Positions 33,938 through 43,359 of a stretch of 64,000 nucleotides of DNA are shown here, in pieces. The DNA lies in contig NZ_JACHJC010000001.1 in NCBI RefSeq assembly GCF_014203425.1, forward strand, positions 7,023,501 through 7,087,500. The letters are read 5' to 3'. The position numbers and the translations under genes are program-made. Numbering within the stretch: the stretch's first letter is position 1; each line of letters starts with the position of its first letter. The notes under the pieces were generated by a model. It had not been told where the DNA came from, did not search any database, and saw only the letters and a list, made by a program, of their open reading frames with translations. The DNA comes from Micromonospora echinospora. Lineage in GTDB: Bacteria; Actinomycetota; Actinomycetes; Mycobacteriales; Micromonosporaceae.

Positions 33938-34987
33938 TCAGAGGAACAGTACGCACATCGCGTACGCGGCCGGCGCGGCCAGTGCGAACCCGCCCAGTGG
34001 CCCCTGCATGTGCCGGGCCGCCCACATCGTCGGCGGCTCACCGGCCATCAGGCGGCCCGCCTCGGCGTACCCCACGGCGAGGTCGGCCAGGACGGCGGTG
34101 GCCGCGCTGACCACGCCGACCAGTGCGGCGCTGGTCGGCGTGAAACCGACCAGGTAGCTGCCGAGCACGGCGCTGGTGAGGGTGCCGAGCATGGCGCCCG
34201 CGACCACGCCGGCCGCGCCGCGCGGCACCTGCGGGGCGAGCCGCGGCCACGGCGCGACCGCGTCGGTGAGCCGCGCCACCAGCAGTCCCACCCCGGCGGC
34301 GGTGAGGCAGACCGTGATCGCCTGGGTGCCCTTGGGAATCCGGCTGAGCACGATGAGCGTGCCGAAGGCGACCACGCCCACCACGATGAGCAGGGTGCCG
34401 CCGAGCGAGTCGGTCACCCGGACCCGGTCCACCCGCCGGACGAGCTGCCCCAGCACGGCGAGCAGGAGCCCGGCGGCCGCGGCGTACCCGAGCGGGGCCA
34501 GGCCGGCGATGTCCGACTGCACGGCCGCCACGTCGGCGATCACGGCCGTGCCGACGCTGCCCAGCGCGACGACCAGCAGCGCGGGCGGGCGCATGGCCAT
34601 CGTCCAGGCGAGCACGAAGAGCAGCTGGACGCCGAAGATGATGGCCGCGAACGGCAGCCGGTGCCCGGGGCCGGAGGTCTGCGCGCCGAGCACCAGGCCG
34701 ACGCCGAGCAGCGCGGCGAAGCCGGCGACGGTGAGCGCCAGCGGCCGGCGGACCGGGACCGGTGGCAGCTCCTCCTCGGGCGCCTCGTCGGACTCGTCGT
34801 CGGGCCGCCGGCCGGGACCGCCCTTGCGCAGCCGGCGCGGCCCCTTCCGCTCCGGCCGCTCCCCCTCCTCGTCGGCCGGGCCGGTACGCGGGGCGGGAGG
34901 GTAGCCACGGGCGGGCCCGGACGGCCCGGGAGGCGGACCGTCGGGCCACGGGTCACGACCGGCGTCGCGCGAGGTAGAGGGAAACAC
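33938..34987 (-). CDS. polytopic membrane protein, unknown
   Basis: A 349-residue protein with an 80-residue charged, Pro-rich cytosolic N-terminus (ERPERKGPRRLRKGGPGRR) and about nine to ten hydrophobic segments. Near the end is GYAEAGRLMAGEPPTMWAARHMQGPLGGF. No transporter signature is recognised. GTG 34987 lies 6 nt after CACGAT. It is divergent from the response regulator gene. The similar position of Rv0817c in M. tuberculosis suggests a conserved but uncharacterised envelope protein. Confidence 0.7.
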   Translation of the reverse strand: MFPSTSRDAGRDPWPDGPPPGPSGPARGYPPAPRTGPADEEGERPERKGPRRLRKGGPGRRPDDESDEAPEEELPPVPVRRPLALTVAGFAALLGVGLVLGAQTSGPGHRLPFAAIIFGVQLLFVLAWTMAMRPPALLVVALGSVGTAVIADVAAVQSDIAGLAPLGYAAAAGLLLAVLGQLVRRVDRVRVTDSLGGTLLIVVGVVAFGTLIVLSRIPKGTQAITVCLTAAGVGLLVARLTDAVAPWPRLAPQVPRGAAGVVAGAMLGTLTSAVLGSYLVGFTPTSAALVGVVSAATAVLADLAVGYAEAGRLMAGEPPTMWAARHMQGPLGGFALAAPAAYAMCVLFL

Positions 34988-35239
34988 GCCCCGATCGTGC
35001 CAGACCCGGGCGGCTCGGCGGAGGTCCCGGTTTCGGCGACGTTAAAACCTGCGCCGCGATCATGGGCAGAAAGGGCAAACGGGAAAGCGCCCCGGAGGTG
35101 ACGGCCGGTCCATCAGTTACGCTCAGGCCGTTACCCGCCCGTCAGCGACGCCGGGACCCACGCAAGTTCACAGCGCCGCCCTCACCCGGGCGTGTTGCTG
35201 GTCGCGCGCGGCCGAAGGGCCGCCGGGACGGAGGTGATC

Positions 35240-35953
35240 GTGGAGCTCCTGCTGCTCGTGACCGCACGGGCCGGTGAGCCGTCGGCGGTGTTGCCGGCAC
35301 TCGACCTGCTGCCGCATTCGGTCCGCACCGCACCCCGCGACGTCCGCACGCTGGTGTCCGGCCCCACGCCGGACGCCGTACTGGTGGACGCCCGCTCCGA
35401 ACTGAGCGAGGCGCGCGCCACGTGCCGGATGCTGCACGCCACCGGGCTCGGCGTGCCGCTGGTCGCGGTGGTCACCGAGGCGGGCCTGATCGCGCTCAAC
35501 GCGGACTGGGGCGTCGACGACGTGATCCTGGCCGGCGCCGGGCCGGCCGAGGTGGAGGCCCGGCTGCGGCTCGCGGTCGGCCGGCTGAGCAACGCCACAG
35601 CCGGCGCCGGCGGCTCGATCCGGGCCGGTGAGCTGAACATCGACCCGGACACCTACGCCGCGAAGCTCAAGGGCCGCCCGCTCGACCTCACGTACAAGGA
35701 GTTCGAGCTGTTGAAGTTCCTGGCCCAGCACCCGGGGCGGGTGTTCACCCGGGACCAGTTGCTGCGCGAGGTCTGGGGCTACGACTACTTCGGCGGCACC
35801 CGGACGGTCGACGTGCACGTGCGGCGCCTGCGCGCCAAGCTCGGCTCGGAGTACGAGTCGATGATCGGCACGGTGCGCCAGGTGGGCTACAAGTTCGTCG
35901 TCCCGCCGTCGCGCTCGCTGCCGGAGTCGGAGCCCGCCCCGCTGCCGGTCTGA
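35240..35953 (+). CDS. winged-helix response regulator (Rv0818/GlnR-like)
   Basis: A 237-residue OmpR-type regulator. The receiver domain has a divergent phosphorylation site ([10 protein letters not shown]; the acid pocket looks incomplete), as in atypical GlnR-like regulators. The DNA-binding winged helix is [20 protein letters not shown] through [35 protein letters not shown] at 35229 sets GTG 35240 as start. No histidine kinase is adjacent, consistent with an orphan regulator. It is placed beside mshD and pst genes as in mycobacteria (Rv0818). Nitrogen control is possible but not shown here. Confidence 0.88.
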   Translation: MELLLLVTARAGEPSAVLPALDLLPHSVRTAPRDVRTLVSGPTPDAVLVDARSELSEARATCRMLHATGLGVPLVAVVTEAGLIALNADWGVDDVILAGAGPAEVEARLRLAVGRLSNATAGAGGSIRAGELNIDPDTYAAKLKGRPLDLTYKEFELLKFLAQHPGRVFTRDQLLREVWGYDYFGGTRTVDVHVRRLRAKLGSEYESMIGTVRQVGYKFVVPPSRSLPESEPAPLPV

Positions 35954-35977
35954 TCGTTCACGCCCCACTCCGGTAGG

Positions 35978-36003
35978 GGGCATTTCCGCAGAATGCCCTT
36001 TTT
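35978..36003 (+). terminator. intrinsic terminator of the response regulator gene
   Basis: GGGCATT-TCCGCAG-AATGCCC followed by five T residues (35999-36003). The T run and following GCCCG pair again with CGGGCAAAA at 36042-36050, enclosing CAGCCA/TGGCTG, so a second, mutually exclusive stem is possible. Confidence 0.88.
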
Positions 36004-36095
36004 GCCCGATCAGTCAGCCATATCCTGGCTGCCGGATTCACCGGGCAAAAGGGGGCGGCGGTGCGTGCGGTTGACACGGGGGCCACGAACGGCCG

Positions 36096-36959
36096 GTGCC
36101 GCTGATGCGGGGCTCGACGCTGCGCGCCGCAGGGCTCGTAGTCGTGGTGCTCGCGGGCCTGCTCGGCTCGGCGTTCGCGCTCGGCCGCAGCCTGGTGCCG
36201 GAACACCCGCCGTCGAACGCCGGGGCCACCACGGCGCTCACCGGGCCGCACTACGCCGACCAGCCGCCCAGCACGGACTTTCCCGGAGGCCGGGCCACCG
36301 CCGGTCCGAGCCCCGACGCCGCGCCGGACGCCGCCCCGGTCGCGCCGGGCGGCGACGGCCCGTACGGCAGCCTGGTCGCCACCGGCTCGTCCCGGGTCGC
36401 GCTGACCTTCGACGACGGTCCCGACCCGCGCTGGACTCCGCAGGTGCTCGCGCTGCTGGCCCAGTACGGCGTGAAGGCGACGTTCTGCGTCGTCGGCGAG
36501 AACGCCGAGGCCCACCCGGATCTGATCCGGTCGATAGTGGCCGAGGGCCACACCCTGTGCAACCACTCCTGGGAGCACGACGTCAACCTGGGCAAGCGGT
36601 CTCCGGCGACGATCCGGGCCGACATCCTGCGCACCAACGACGCGATCCTGGCCGCCGTGCCGAACGCGCGGATCGCGTACTACCGCCAGCCGGGCGGCGC
36701 ATGGACGCACCCGGTGGTGTCGGCCTGCGCCGACCTGGGCCTCACCCCGCTGCACTGGAGCGTCGACCCGTCGGACTGGAAGGCGCCCGGCGCGCTCGCC
36801 ATCGAGACGCTGGTCCGCACGCAGATGGTCCCGGGGTCGATCGTGCTCATGCACGACGCGGGCGGGGACCGCTCCGGCACGGTCGCGGCGTTGCAGCAAC
36901 TCCTGCCCGAGATGCTGGTCCGGTTCGAGCTGGAGTCGCTGCCCGTCGGCCCGCAGTGA
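36096..36959 (+). CDS. polysaccharide deacetylase (NodB domain)
   Basis: A 287-residue CE4 esterase. An N-terminal membrane anchor (LRAAGLVVVVLAGLLGSAF) is followed by a disordered Pro/Ala linker and the NodB domain from about residue 97. Metal and catalytic motifs are TFDDGPDP, HSWEHD (HxxxH), YRQPGGAW and IVLMHDAGG. It would deacetylate peptidoglycan or another cell-wall glycan outside the membrane. GTG 36096 and ATG 36105 are both possible starts; neither has a clear ribosome binding site. It interrupts the mycobacterial order between the regulator and mshD. Confidence 0.9.
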   Translation: MPLMRGSTLRAAGLVVVVLAGLLGSAFALGRSLVPEHPPSNAGATTALTGPHYADQPPSTDFPGGRATAGPSPDAAPDAAPVAPGGDGPYGSLVATGSSRVALTFDDGPDPRWTPQVLALLAQYGVKATFCVVGENAEAHPDLIRSIVAEGHTLCNHSWEHDVNLGKRSPATIRADILRTNDAILAAVPNARIAYYRQPGGAWTHPVVSACADLGLTPLHWSVDPSDWKAPGALAIETLVRTQMVPGSIVLMHDAGGDRSGTVAALQQLLPEMLVRFELESLPVGPQ

Positions 36960-37026
36960 CGAGCGCCACCGACCGCCGCCCTCGTCCGGCGCGAACCGCT
37001 GCCGGACGGCCGCTACCGTGACTCAG

Positions 37027-37995
37027 ATGAGCCCCGAGCCGACGAGTGGTCCCGCAACCGACCGGATCGCCCGGACGGACCGGCTGACGCCGGACGGGAT
37101 CGACCGGACGGACCGGCTGACGCCGGCCGAGGTCGCGGAGGTGCTGGCGCTGGCCCGCGCCGCCGGGGACGCCGACGGCGCCGACCCGCTCGACGAGCAC
37201 GTGCTGCTGCGGCTGCGCGACCCCGAGGCGCCCGCAGTGCACCTCACCGCCCGGACCGCCGACGGCACCCTCACCGGGTACGCGCACCTCGACGTCACCG
37301 CCCCGGCCGAGGGCGTCGGCGCGGAGCTGGTCGTGCATCCCGCGTACCGGCGGCGGGGTTCCGGCCGGGCGCTGGCCCGGGGAGTGGTGGACGCCGCTCC
37401 CGGACCGCTGCGCGCCTGGGCGCACGGCGACCACCCGTCGGCCGCCGCGCTCGCTGTCGACCTGGGCTTCACCCGGGCGCGGGTGCTCTGGCAGATGCGC
37501 CGCCCGCTGACCGCCGAGTTGCCGGCGCCGGTCGTGCCGGACGGCGTGACGCTGCGCGCGTTCCGTCCGGGCGAGGACGACGAGGCGTGGCTCGCGGTGA
37601 ACAACTCGGCTTTCGCCCAGCACCCCGAGCAGGGCAAGTGGACGCTCGACGACCTGCGCGTACGCATCGCCGAGCAGTGGTTCGACAAGGCCGGCTTCCT
37701 GCTCGCCGTCGACTCCACGACCGGGCGACTGCTCGGCTTCCACTGGACCAAGGTGCACGAGCGGCCGGGATCGGCCCGGATCGGCGAGGTCTACGTGCTC
37801 GGCGTCTCCCCGTCCGCGCACCGGGGCGGCCTGGGCCGGGTGCTCACCGCGGCCGGCCTGACCCACCTGCGCGACGAGCGCGGGCTGGACCGGGTGATGC
37901 TCTACGTGGACGAGAGCAACACCGCCGCTGTCGCGCTCTACGAGCGGCTCGGCTTCGCCATGTGGTCCGCGCACGTCAACTACCAGCTCGGCTGA
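37027..37995 (+). CDS. mshD: mycothiol synthase
   Basis: The last enzyme of mycothiol synthesis, acetylating Cys-GlcN-Ins with acetyl-CoA. It has 322 residues with two GNAT domains: an inactive N-terminal one (AELVVHPAYRRRGSGRALARG) and an active C-terminal one (GEVYVLGVSPSAHRGGLGRVL, then YVDESNTAAVALYERLGF). KWTLDDLRVRIAEQWFDKAGFLLA is typical of MshD. ATG 37027 lies 7 nt after TACCGT (leaderless); an alternative GTG at 37018 would overlap that element. The first 35 residues contain a 33-bp in-frame duplication. Confidence 0.94.
   Translation: MSPEPTSGPATDRIARTDRLTPDGIDRTDRLTPAEVAEVLALARAAGDADGADPLDEHVLLRLRDPEAPAVHLTARTADGTLTGYAHLDVTAPAEGVGAELVVHPAYRRRGSGRALARGVVDAAPGPLRAWAHGDHPSAAALAVDLGFTRARVLWQMRRPLTAELPAPVVPDGVTLRAFRPGEDDEAWLAVNNSAFAQHPEQGKWTLDDLRVRIAEQWFDKAGFLLAVDSTTGRLLGFHWTKVHERPGSARIGEVYVLGVSPSAHRGGLGRVLTAAGLTHLRDERGLDRVMLYVDESNTAAVALYERLGFAMWSAHVNYQLG
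37071..37126 (+). repeat. in-frame 33-bp duplication in mshD
   Basis: CCGGACGGACCGGCTGACGCCGG is present at 37071-37093 and 37104-37126, period 33 bp. It encodes a doubled RTDRLTP motif near residues 19-35 of MshD. The catalytic GNAT domains are untouched. Confidence 0.85.
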
Positions 37996-38098
37996 GCGTT
38001 CCCGGCCCCGGAAAGCCGCCATAAAGGCGATACCAGGCTGCTAGTTCACGAAATGGACAACCCTTCCTCGGCGTACGGCCATCTCGACGGCTGAACGT

Positions 38099-38120
38099 GT
38101 TCACCGCGCGTTCACTTACG
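38099..38120 (+). promoter_or_regulatory. PHO box of the pst operon
   Basis: Two adjacent 11-nt direct repeats, GTTCACCGCGC and GTTCACTTACG, match the actinobacterial PhoP box and lie 109 bp before pstS. A further GTTCACG is at 38044. A -10-like TACCTT lies at 38149. PhoP-dependent induction under phosphate limitation is the expected effect. The rest of 37996-38228 shows no gene. Confidence 0.85.
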
Positions 38121-38228
38121 CCCGGCGAACCGTCCACCTGGCCCTCCTACCTTTCGTGTCAGCCGGTCAGCGCCGGCCCCCCGGCACTCCGGGCGACCTG
38201 ACCAAAGACGTGAAGGGAAACCCCTGAA

Positions 38229-39326
38229 GTGAAGCTCCAGCGGCACGGCGCCATCGCCTGTCTCGCTCTCACCGCGGTTCTCGGTCTCAGCGCCTGCGGC
38301 TCGGACAACAACGAGCCCGCCAGCGCCTCCGGTTCCACCGCCGCGGTGGACTGCGCGACGGGCACGCTGAACGCGCAGGGCTCCTCGGCTCAGAAGAACG
38401 CCATGGCCGAATGGATCAAGGCGTATCAGCAGAAGTGCGCCGGCAGCACGATCAACTACGAGCCGAGCGGCTCGGGCGCCGGCATCCAGGCCTTCATCGC
38501 CGGCACCGCCGACTTCGCCGGTTCGGACTCCCCCCTCAAGCCGGAGGAGCAGCCGCAGGCCGACGCCAAGTGCACCGGCGGCCAGGCGCTCAACCTGCCG
38601 ATGGTCATCGGCCCGGTCGCCGTGGTCTACAACGTCAGCGGCGCGGACAACCTCCAGCTCAGCCCGGCCACCCTGGCGAAGATCTTCGCCGGCACGGTGA
38701 CCAAGTGGGACGACGCGGCGATCAAGGCCGACAACCCGGACGCCAAGCTGCCGTCGACCGCGATCCAGGCGGTGCACCGCTCCGACGAGTCGGGCACCAC
38801 CGACAACTTCACCAAGTACCTCTCCAAGACCGCCGAGGCGGACTGGACGCTCGGCAACTCCAAGGCGTGGAAGGCCCCGGGCGGCGTCGGCGCGGCCAAG
38901 TCCGACGGTGTGGCCAGCAAGGTCAAGAGCACCGACGGCACCATCAGCTACGTCGAGTGGTCGTACGCCGAGAACTCCGACCTGAAGATGGCGAAGATCA
39001 AGAACGGCAACGGCGAGTTCGTCGAGCTGACCGGTGACTCGGCCGGCAAGACCATCGCCGGCGCCAAGTTCGAGGGTCAGGGCAACGACCTGAAGATGTC
39101 GATCGACTACAACACCAAGGAGGCCGGGGCGTACCCGATCGTCCTGGCGACCTACGAGATCGTCTGCAGCAAGGGCCTCGCCGCCGACAAGCTGCCGCTG
39201 GTCAAGGGCCTGCTCGGTCACGCCGCCAGCGCCGAGGGGCAGAAGGAGCTGGTCGAGCTCGGCTACGCGCCGCTGCCCGAGACCGTCCGCACCAAGGTCG
39301 AGGCCGCGGTCAAGAGCCTCTCCTGA
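38229..39326 (+). CDS. pstS: phosphate-binding lipoprotein PstS
   Basis: A 365-residue high-affinity phosphate-binding protein. Signal and lipobox LGLSAC end at Cys23, so it is a lipoprotein. The phosphate pocket has INYEPSGSGAGIQAF, FAGSDSPL and HRSDESGTTDNF. First gene of pstSCAB. GTG start at 38229; the Shine-Dalgarno (GAAGGGA) is loosely spaced. A PHO box precedes the operon. Confidence 0.95.
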   Translation: MKLQRHGAIACLALTAVLGLSACGSDNNEPASASGSTAAVDCATGTLNAQGSSAQKNAMAEWIKAYQQKCAGSTINYEPSGSGAGIQAFIAGTADFAGSDSPLKPEEQPQADAKCTGGQALNLPMVIGPVAVVYNVSGADNLQLSPATLAKIFAGTVTKWDDAAIKADNPDAKLPSTAIQAVHRSDESGTTDNFTKYLSKTAEADWTLGNSKAWKAPGGVGAAKSDGVASKVKSTDGTISYVEWSYAENSDLKMAKIKNGNGEFVELTGDSAGKTIAGAKFEGQGNDLKMSIDYNTKEAGAYPIVLATYEIVCSKGLAADKLPLVKGLLGHAASAEGQKELVELGYAPLPETVRTKVEAAVKSLS

Positions 39327-39367
39327 CGCTCCGACCGACACCTCCTCAACGCGAAGCGAGCGAGCAG

Positions 39368-40453
39368 ATGGGTGACACCCCTCACCGCTCGGCCGGCGCC
39401 GGCACCGGCGGGAACCCCGTGGCCACGAGCCACGAGCGACCCGCCGGTGCCTCGGCGCGTCCGGCCGAGCGCTCCGGCAACCCGGGCCGCCCCGACGGCG
39501 GCCTCGGCGGCGGCGGCGCCCTCCCCCGGGCCCGCGCCTTCGGCGCGGAACGGGCGTTCCGCGGCCTGACGCTGGCCGCCGGCACCACAGTCCTGGTGGT
39601 CATCGCGGCGATCGCGATCTTCCTGGTCGCCAGGGCCGTCCCGGCGCTGCGGGCGAACACCGAGTCGTTCTGGACGTTCGAGGGCTGGTTCCCGAACGAC
39701 AACCCGCCGCAGTTCGGCATCGGCGCGCTCGCCTTCGGCACCGTCCTGAGCTCGCTGCTGGCGCTGCTCATGGCGGTGCCGGTCGCGCTGGGCATCGCCC
39801 TCTACCTGTCGCACTACGCGCCCCGGCGGCTCGGCAACGGCCTGGGCTTCCTGATCGACCTGCTCGCAGCCGTACCAAGCGTCGTGTTCGGCCTCTGGGG
39901 CCGGGACTACTTCGCCCAGCCGGTCGCCGACCTGTCCGCGTGGCTGAACAGGTACTTCGGCTGGATCCCCATCTTCGGCGACGGCCCGTACGGGAACTCG
40001 ATCCTGCTCGGCTCCGTGGTGCTGGCGATCATGGTGCTGCCGATCATCACCTCGCTGTCCCGCGAGGTGTTCCGGCAGACCCCGACCGCGAACGAGGAAG
40101 CCGCGCTCGCGCTCGGCGCCACCCGCTGGGAGATGATCCGCACCGCCGTCCTGCCGTACGGGCGGCCCGGCGTCATCGCCGCGGTGATGCTCGGCCTGGG
40201 CCGGGCGCTCGGCGAGACCATCGCGCTGGCGCTCACGCTCGGCTCGACGTACGCCATCTCGTTCAACATCCTGCAGAGCGGCGGAAACTCGATCGCCGCG
40301 AACATCGCCAACCGGTTCGCCGAGGCGAACGACACCGGCCGCGGCGCGCTCATCGCCTCCGGCCTGGTGCTGTTCGCGATCACGTTGATCGTCAACATCA
40401 CCGCCCGGGCGATCATCCACCGGCGGCGCGAGTTCACGGAGTCGGCCGCATGA
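39368..40453 (+). CDS. pstC: phosphate ABC transporter permease PstC
   Basis: A 361-residue permease. A long cytosolic N-terminus (about 70 residues, Pro/Gly-rich) precedes the membrane part beginning GLTLAAGTTVLVVIAAIAIFLVARAV. The coupling motif is NEEAALALGATRWEMIRTAVLP. The start is 41 bp after pstS; its stop overlaps pstA (ATGA). Confidence 0.94.
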   Translation: MGDTPHRSAGAGTGGNPVATSHERPAGASARPAERSGNPGRPDGGLGGGGALPRARAFGAERAFRGLTLAAGTTVLVVIAAIAIFLVARAVPALRANTESFWTFEGWFPNDNPPQFGIGALAFGTVLSSLLALLMAVPVALGIALYLSHYAPRRLGNGLGFLIDLLAAVPSVVFGLWGRDYFAQPVADLSAWLNRYFGWIPIFGDGPYGNSILLGSVVLAIMVLPIITSLSREVFRQTPTANEEAALALGATRWEMIRTAVLPYGRPGVIAAVMLGLGRALGETIALALTLGSTYAISFNILQSGGNSIAANIANRFAEANDTGRGALIASGLVLFAITLIVNITARAIIHRRREFTESAA

Positions 40454-41538
40454 CCACCACCCTCACCCCCCGCCGCCCGCGCCCGCCGGCCCAGCCGGCC
40501 ACGCTGCGGGCGAAGCGTCTTCCCGCGTACGCCGCTCCGGCCATCGCCGTCGCGGCGCTGCTGCTCGCGGCGGCCATCGTGTACGGCGGCGGCATCGGCG
40601 GCCCGGTCCTGGTCGTGGTGGTCGGCGCGCTGCTCTACCTGGCCGGTCTCTTCGCCGCGGCGAACGCGGTGGAGGGCCGCCGGTCGGCCCGCAACCGGAC
40701 CTGGAGCGCGCTGATCCACTCCGCGTTCGTGCTGGCGGTGCTGCCGCTGGCCTCGGTGGTCTGGACGCTCGTGAGCAAGGGCTCCGAGCGGCTGGACGCG
40801 AACTTCTTCGGCACCTCGATGAACAACATCGGGTCGCGCGACGCCAACGGCGGCGCGTACCACGCGATCGTCGGCACGTTGCAGCAGGTCGGCATCGCCA
40901 CAGTGATCACGGTGCCGCTCGGCGTGCTCTGCGCGATCTACATCGTCGAGTACGGCCGGGGCCGGTTCGCGTTCACCATCCGCTTCTTCGTGGACGTGAT
41001 GACAGGCATCCCGTCGATCGTCACCGGCCTGTTCGTGCTGGCCTTCTGGGTGCTGATCGTCTCGCCGTGGTTCAACGACGGGCGGCCGGGCTTCTCCGGC
41101 TTCGCCGCCGCGCTGGCGCTGAGCGTGCTGATGCTGCCCACTGTGGTCCGCTCCACCGAGGAGATGCTCCGCCTGGTGCCCGCGCCGCTGCGCGAGGGCG
41201 CGTACGCCCTGGGCGTACCGAAGTGGAAGACGATCCTGCGGGTCGTGCTGCCGACCGCGCTGCCCGGCATCGTCACCGGCATCATGCTCGCCATCGCGCG
41301 GGCCGCCGGTGAGACCGCGCCGGTGCTGCTGGTCGCCGGCGGCGGCGCGGCGATCAACTTCAACCCGTTCGAGAACAACCAGTCGTCGCTGGCCCTTTTC
41401 GTCTACCAGCAGGCCGGTGAGGCGTCGAGGTACTCGCCGGCACGGGCGTGGACCGCGGCGCTGACCCTGGTCGCCCTCGTCCTCGTCCTCACCGTGGCGG
41501 CGAAGCTGCTGTCCCGCCGCAACCGGCTCGGCCGATGA
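40450..41538 (+). CDS. pstA: phosphate ABC transporter permease PstA
   Basis: A 362-residue permease partner of PstC. It has a short cytosolic N-terminus, two early helices ([20 protein letters not shown]), then the core with [22 protein letters not shown] as coupling helix. ATG overlaps the pstC stop (ATGA). The stop overlaps an in-frame pstB ATG at 41535, but the pstB start with the better ribosome binding site lies 24 bp further. Confidence 0.94.
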   Translation: MTTTLTPRRPRPPAQPATLRAKRLPAYAAPAIAVAALLLAAAIVYGGGIGGPVLVVVVGALLYLAGLFAAANAVEGRRSARNRTWSALIHSAFVLAVLPLASVVWTLVSKGSERLDANFFGTSMNNIGSRDANGGAYHAIVGTLQQVGIATVITVPLGVLCAIYIVEYGRGRFAFTIRFFVDVMTGIPSIVTGLFVLAFWVLIVSPWFNDGRPGFSGFAAALALSVLMLPTVVRSTEEMLRLVPAPLREGAYALGVPKWKTILRVVLPTALPGIVTGIMLAIARAAGETAPVLLVAGGGAAINFNPFENNQSSLALFVYQQAGEASRYSPARAWTAALTLVALVLVLTVAAKLLSRRNRLGR

Positions 41539-41558
41539 ACCCCGGAGGTACCGCCACC

Positions 41559-42335
41559 ATGGCCAAGCGCATCGAAGCCACGAACGTGACCGCCTACTAC
41601 GGCGGGTTCAAGGCGATCGAGAACATCAACCTGACCGTCGAGCCGAAGACGGTCACCGCCCTGATCGGCCCGTCCGGCTGCGGCAAGTCCACCTTCCTGC
41701 GGTCGATCAACCGGATGCACGAGGTGCTGCCCGGCGCCCGCGTCGAGGGCAGCCTCACCATCGACGACCAGGACATCTACGACCGCGACGTGGACGTCAC
41801 GGCGGTCCGCCGGATGATCGGCATGGTCTTCCAGCGGCCGAACCCGTTCCCCACCATGAGCATCTTCGAGAACGTGGTGGCGGGCCTGCGGCTCAACGGC
41901 GTACGGCGCAAGTCGATCCTGGAGAAGGCGGCCGAGCGGGCGCTCCGCTCGGCGAACCTGTGGGACGAGGTGAAGGACCGCCTCGCCAAGCCCGGCGCGG
42001 GCCTGTCCGGCGGTCAGCAGCAGCGGCTCTGCATCGCCCGCACCATCGCTGTCGAGCCGCAGGTGGTGCTGATGGACGAGCCCTGCTCGGCGCTGGACCC
42101 GATCTCCACGCTGGCCATCGAGGACCTGATGTTCCAGCTCAAGGACAAGTTCACGATCATCATCGTCACGCACAACATGCAGCAGGCCGCGCGGGTGTCG
42201 GACCGGACCGCCTTCTTCTCCATCGAGAAGACCGGCGACCCGGGCCGCCTGATCGAGTACGACAACACGCAGAAGATCTTCAGCAACCCGAGCCAGAAGA
42301 AGACCGAGGACTACATCACCGGCCGCTTCGGCTGA
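41559..42335 (+). CDS. pstB: phosphate ABC transporter ATPase PstB
   Basis: A 258-residue ATPase, the standard PstB length. Walker A GPSGCGKS is at residues 37-44, the Q-loop in [11 protein letters not shown], the signature LSGGQQQR and Walker [14 protein letters not shown] follow, and the switch His is in [16 protein letters not shown] at about 41543 favours ATG 41559. It drives phosphate uptake with PstC and PstA. Repeat B3 starts 3 bp after the stop. Confidence 0.96.
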   Translation: MAKRIEATNVTAYYGGFKAIENINLTVEPKTVTALIGPSGCGKSTFLRSINRMHEVLPGARVEGSLTIDDQDIYDRDVDVTAVRRMIGMVFQRPNPFPTMSIFENVVAGLRLNGVRRKSILEKAAERALRSANLWDEVKDRLAKPGAGLSGGQQQRLCIARTIAVEPQVVLMDEPCSALDPISTLAIEDLMFQLKDKFTIIIVTHNMQQAARVSDRTAFFSIEKTGDPGRLIEYDNTQKIFSNPSQKKTEDYITGRFG

Positions 42336-42338
42336 GCT

Positions 42339-42393
42339 GTAAGGAGGGGCCCCCTGTTAACCGCCTCCGGTAGAGGAAGGGGCCCCTCTTAAC
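42339..42393 (+). repeat. GGGCCC repeat B3
   Basis: A 55-bp copy of the B family: GTAAGGAGGGGCCCCCT then CCGGTAGAGGAAGGGGCC and CTCTTAAC. It starts 3 bp after the pstB stop and ends 14 bp before the convergent Nudix gene stop. It is the third copy in the window at a gene 3' end. Confidence 0.88.
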
Positions 42394-42407
42394 ACCGCAG
42401 GCGCAGG

Positions 42408-43223
42408 TCAGCGCAGCAGGAAGCGGGGCTCGGCGCCGTCCAGGCCCTCGATGTACGGCAGGATCGGCGTACCCGGATCGCGCTCCGCCGCGTCCCGCGC
42501 CACTCCGGCGAGGTCGCCCGCGGCGGCGACCTCGGCGAGCGTGACCATGGTCGGCGGCAGCATGGTCAGCTCGCCGGCCAGCGCGTCCGCCGGGCGCAGC
42601 CACAGCGTGTGGTCGGCCTCGCCGGACACGTCGCGGGTCCGCTGCCCCTCGGGCAGCAGGGCGACGAAGAAGTACGTGTCGAAGCGGCGCGGCTCGAACT
42701 CCGGCGTGATCCACCGGCTCCACGGCAGCAGCAGGTCGGACCGGAGCGTCAGGCCCTTCCCGGCCAGCAGGTCCGCGAAGCCGGCCCGCCGGCCCACCAG
42801 GTCCTGCCGGGCCTCCTCCCAGTCGTCGCCGCTCACGTCGCCGACCACCGTGTCCGGGTCCGGCCCGGCGAGCAGCACGCCCGCCTCCTCGAAGACCTCG
42901 CGGGCGGCGGCGCACACCACCGCCTGCGCGGCGGCCGGATCGAGCCCGAGCCGTTCCCCCCACGCCGCCGGGTCCGGGCCGGCCCAGCCCAGGTGCGCCT
43001 CCGAGTCGGAGCGGTCCACCCCGCCGCCGGGAAAGGCGTACATGCCGCCGAACGTCATCGCCGCGACCCGGCGGATCATGTAGACCTCGAATCCGTCGCC
43101 GGCCGGACGGAGCAGCAGCACTGTGGCGGCGACCCGGGGCACGGCCGGTACGGCGCCCTCGGCCTGGAATCGGCGGGCGTGCTCCACCAGGGCGGGAGGT
43201 GCGGCGAAGCCGTCGATCGTCAT
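42408..43223 (-). CDS. Nudix hydrolase (NUDT19-like)
   Basis: A 271-residue Nudix protein. The Nudix box is stretched: GGGVDRSDSEA, an insertion of about 25 residues, then AAREVFEEAGVLL. The C-terminal ending FVALLPEGQRTRDVSGEADH is typical of NUDT7/NUDT19-type CoA or NAD hydrolases. Substrate unproven. ATG 43223 lies 7 nt after TAGGCT (leaderless). Confidence 0.88.
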   Translation of the reverse strand: MTIDGFAAPPALVEHARRFQAEGAVPAVPRVAATVLLLRPAGDGFEVYMIRRVAAMTFGGMYAFPGGGVDRSDSEAHLGWAGPDPAAWGERLGLDPAAAQAVVCAAAREVFEEAGVLLAGPDPDTVVGDVSGDDWEEARQDLVGRRAGFADLLAGKGLTLRSDLLLPWSRWITPEFEPRRFDTYFFVALLPEGQRTRDVSGEADHTLWLRPADALAGELTMLPPTMVTLAEVAAAGDLAGVARDAAERDPGTPILPYIEGLDGAEPRFLLR

Positions 43224-43359
43224 GCGCCCGAGCCTAGTTCCCGCCCGGGCGGATCAGTGGGGACGGTGCTGCCCCGCCGGAAGCCGGCGGCGAGCACGCG
43301 ATCCGGTCACGTCGCCACGGGGCTGCGTCCGTCGGCAACGCCTGGCAGGGTCATGACCC

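Noticed and set aside
38054..38095. A 13-codon frame before pstS as a leader peptide
   Set aside because: No ribosome binding site, no leaderless promoter and no biased codons.
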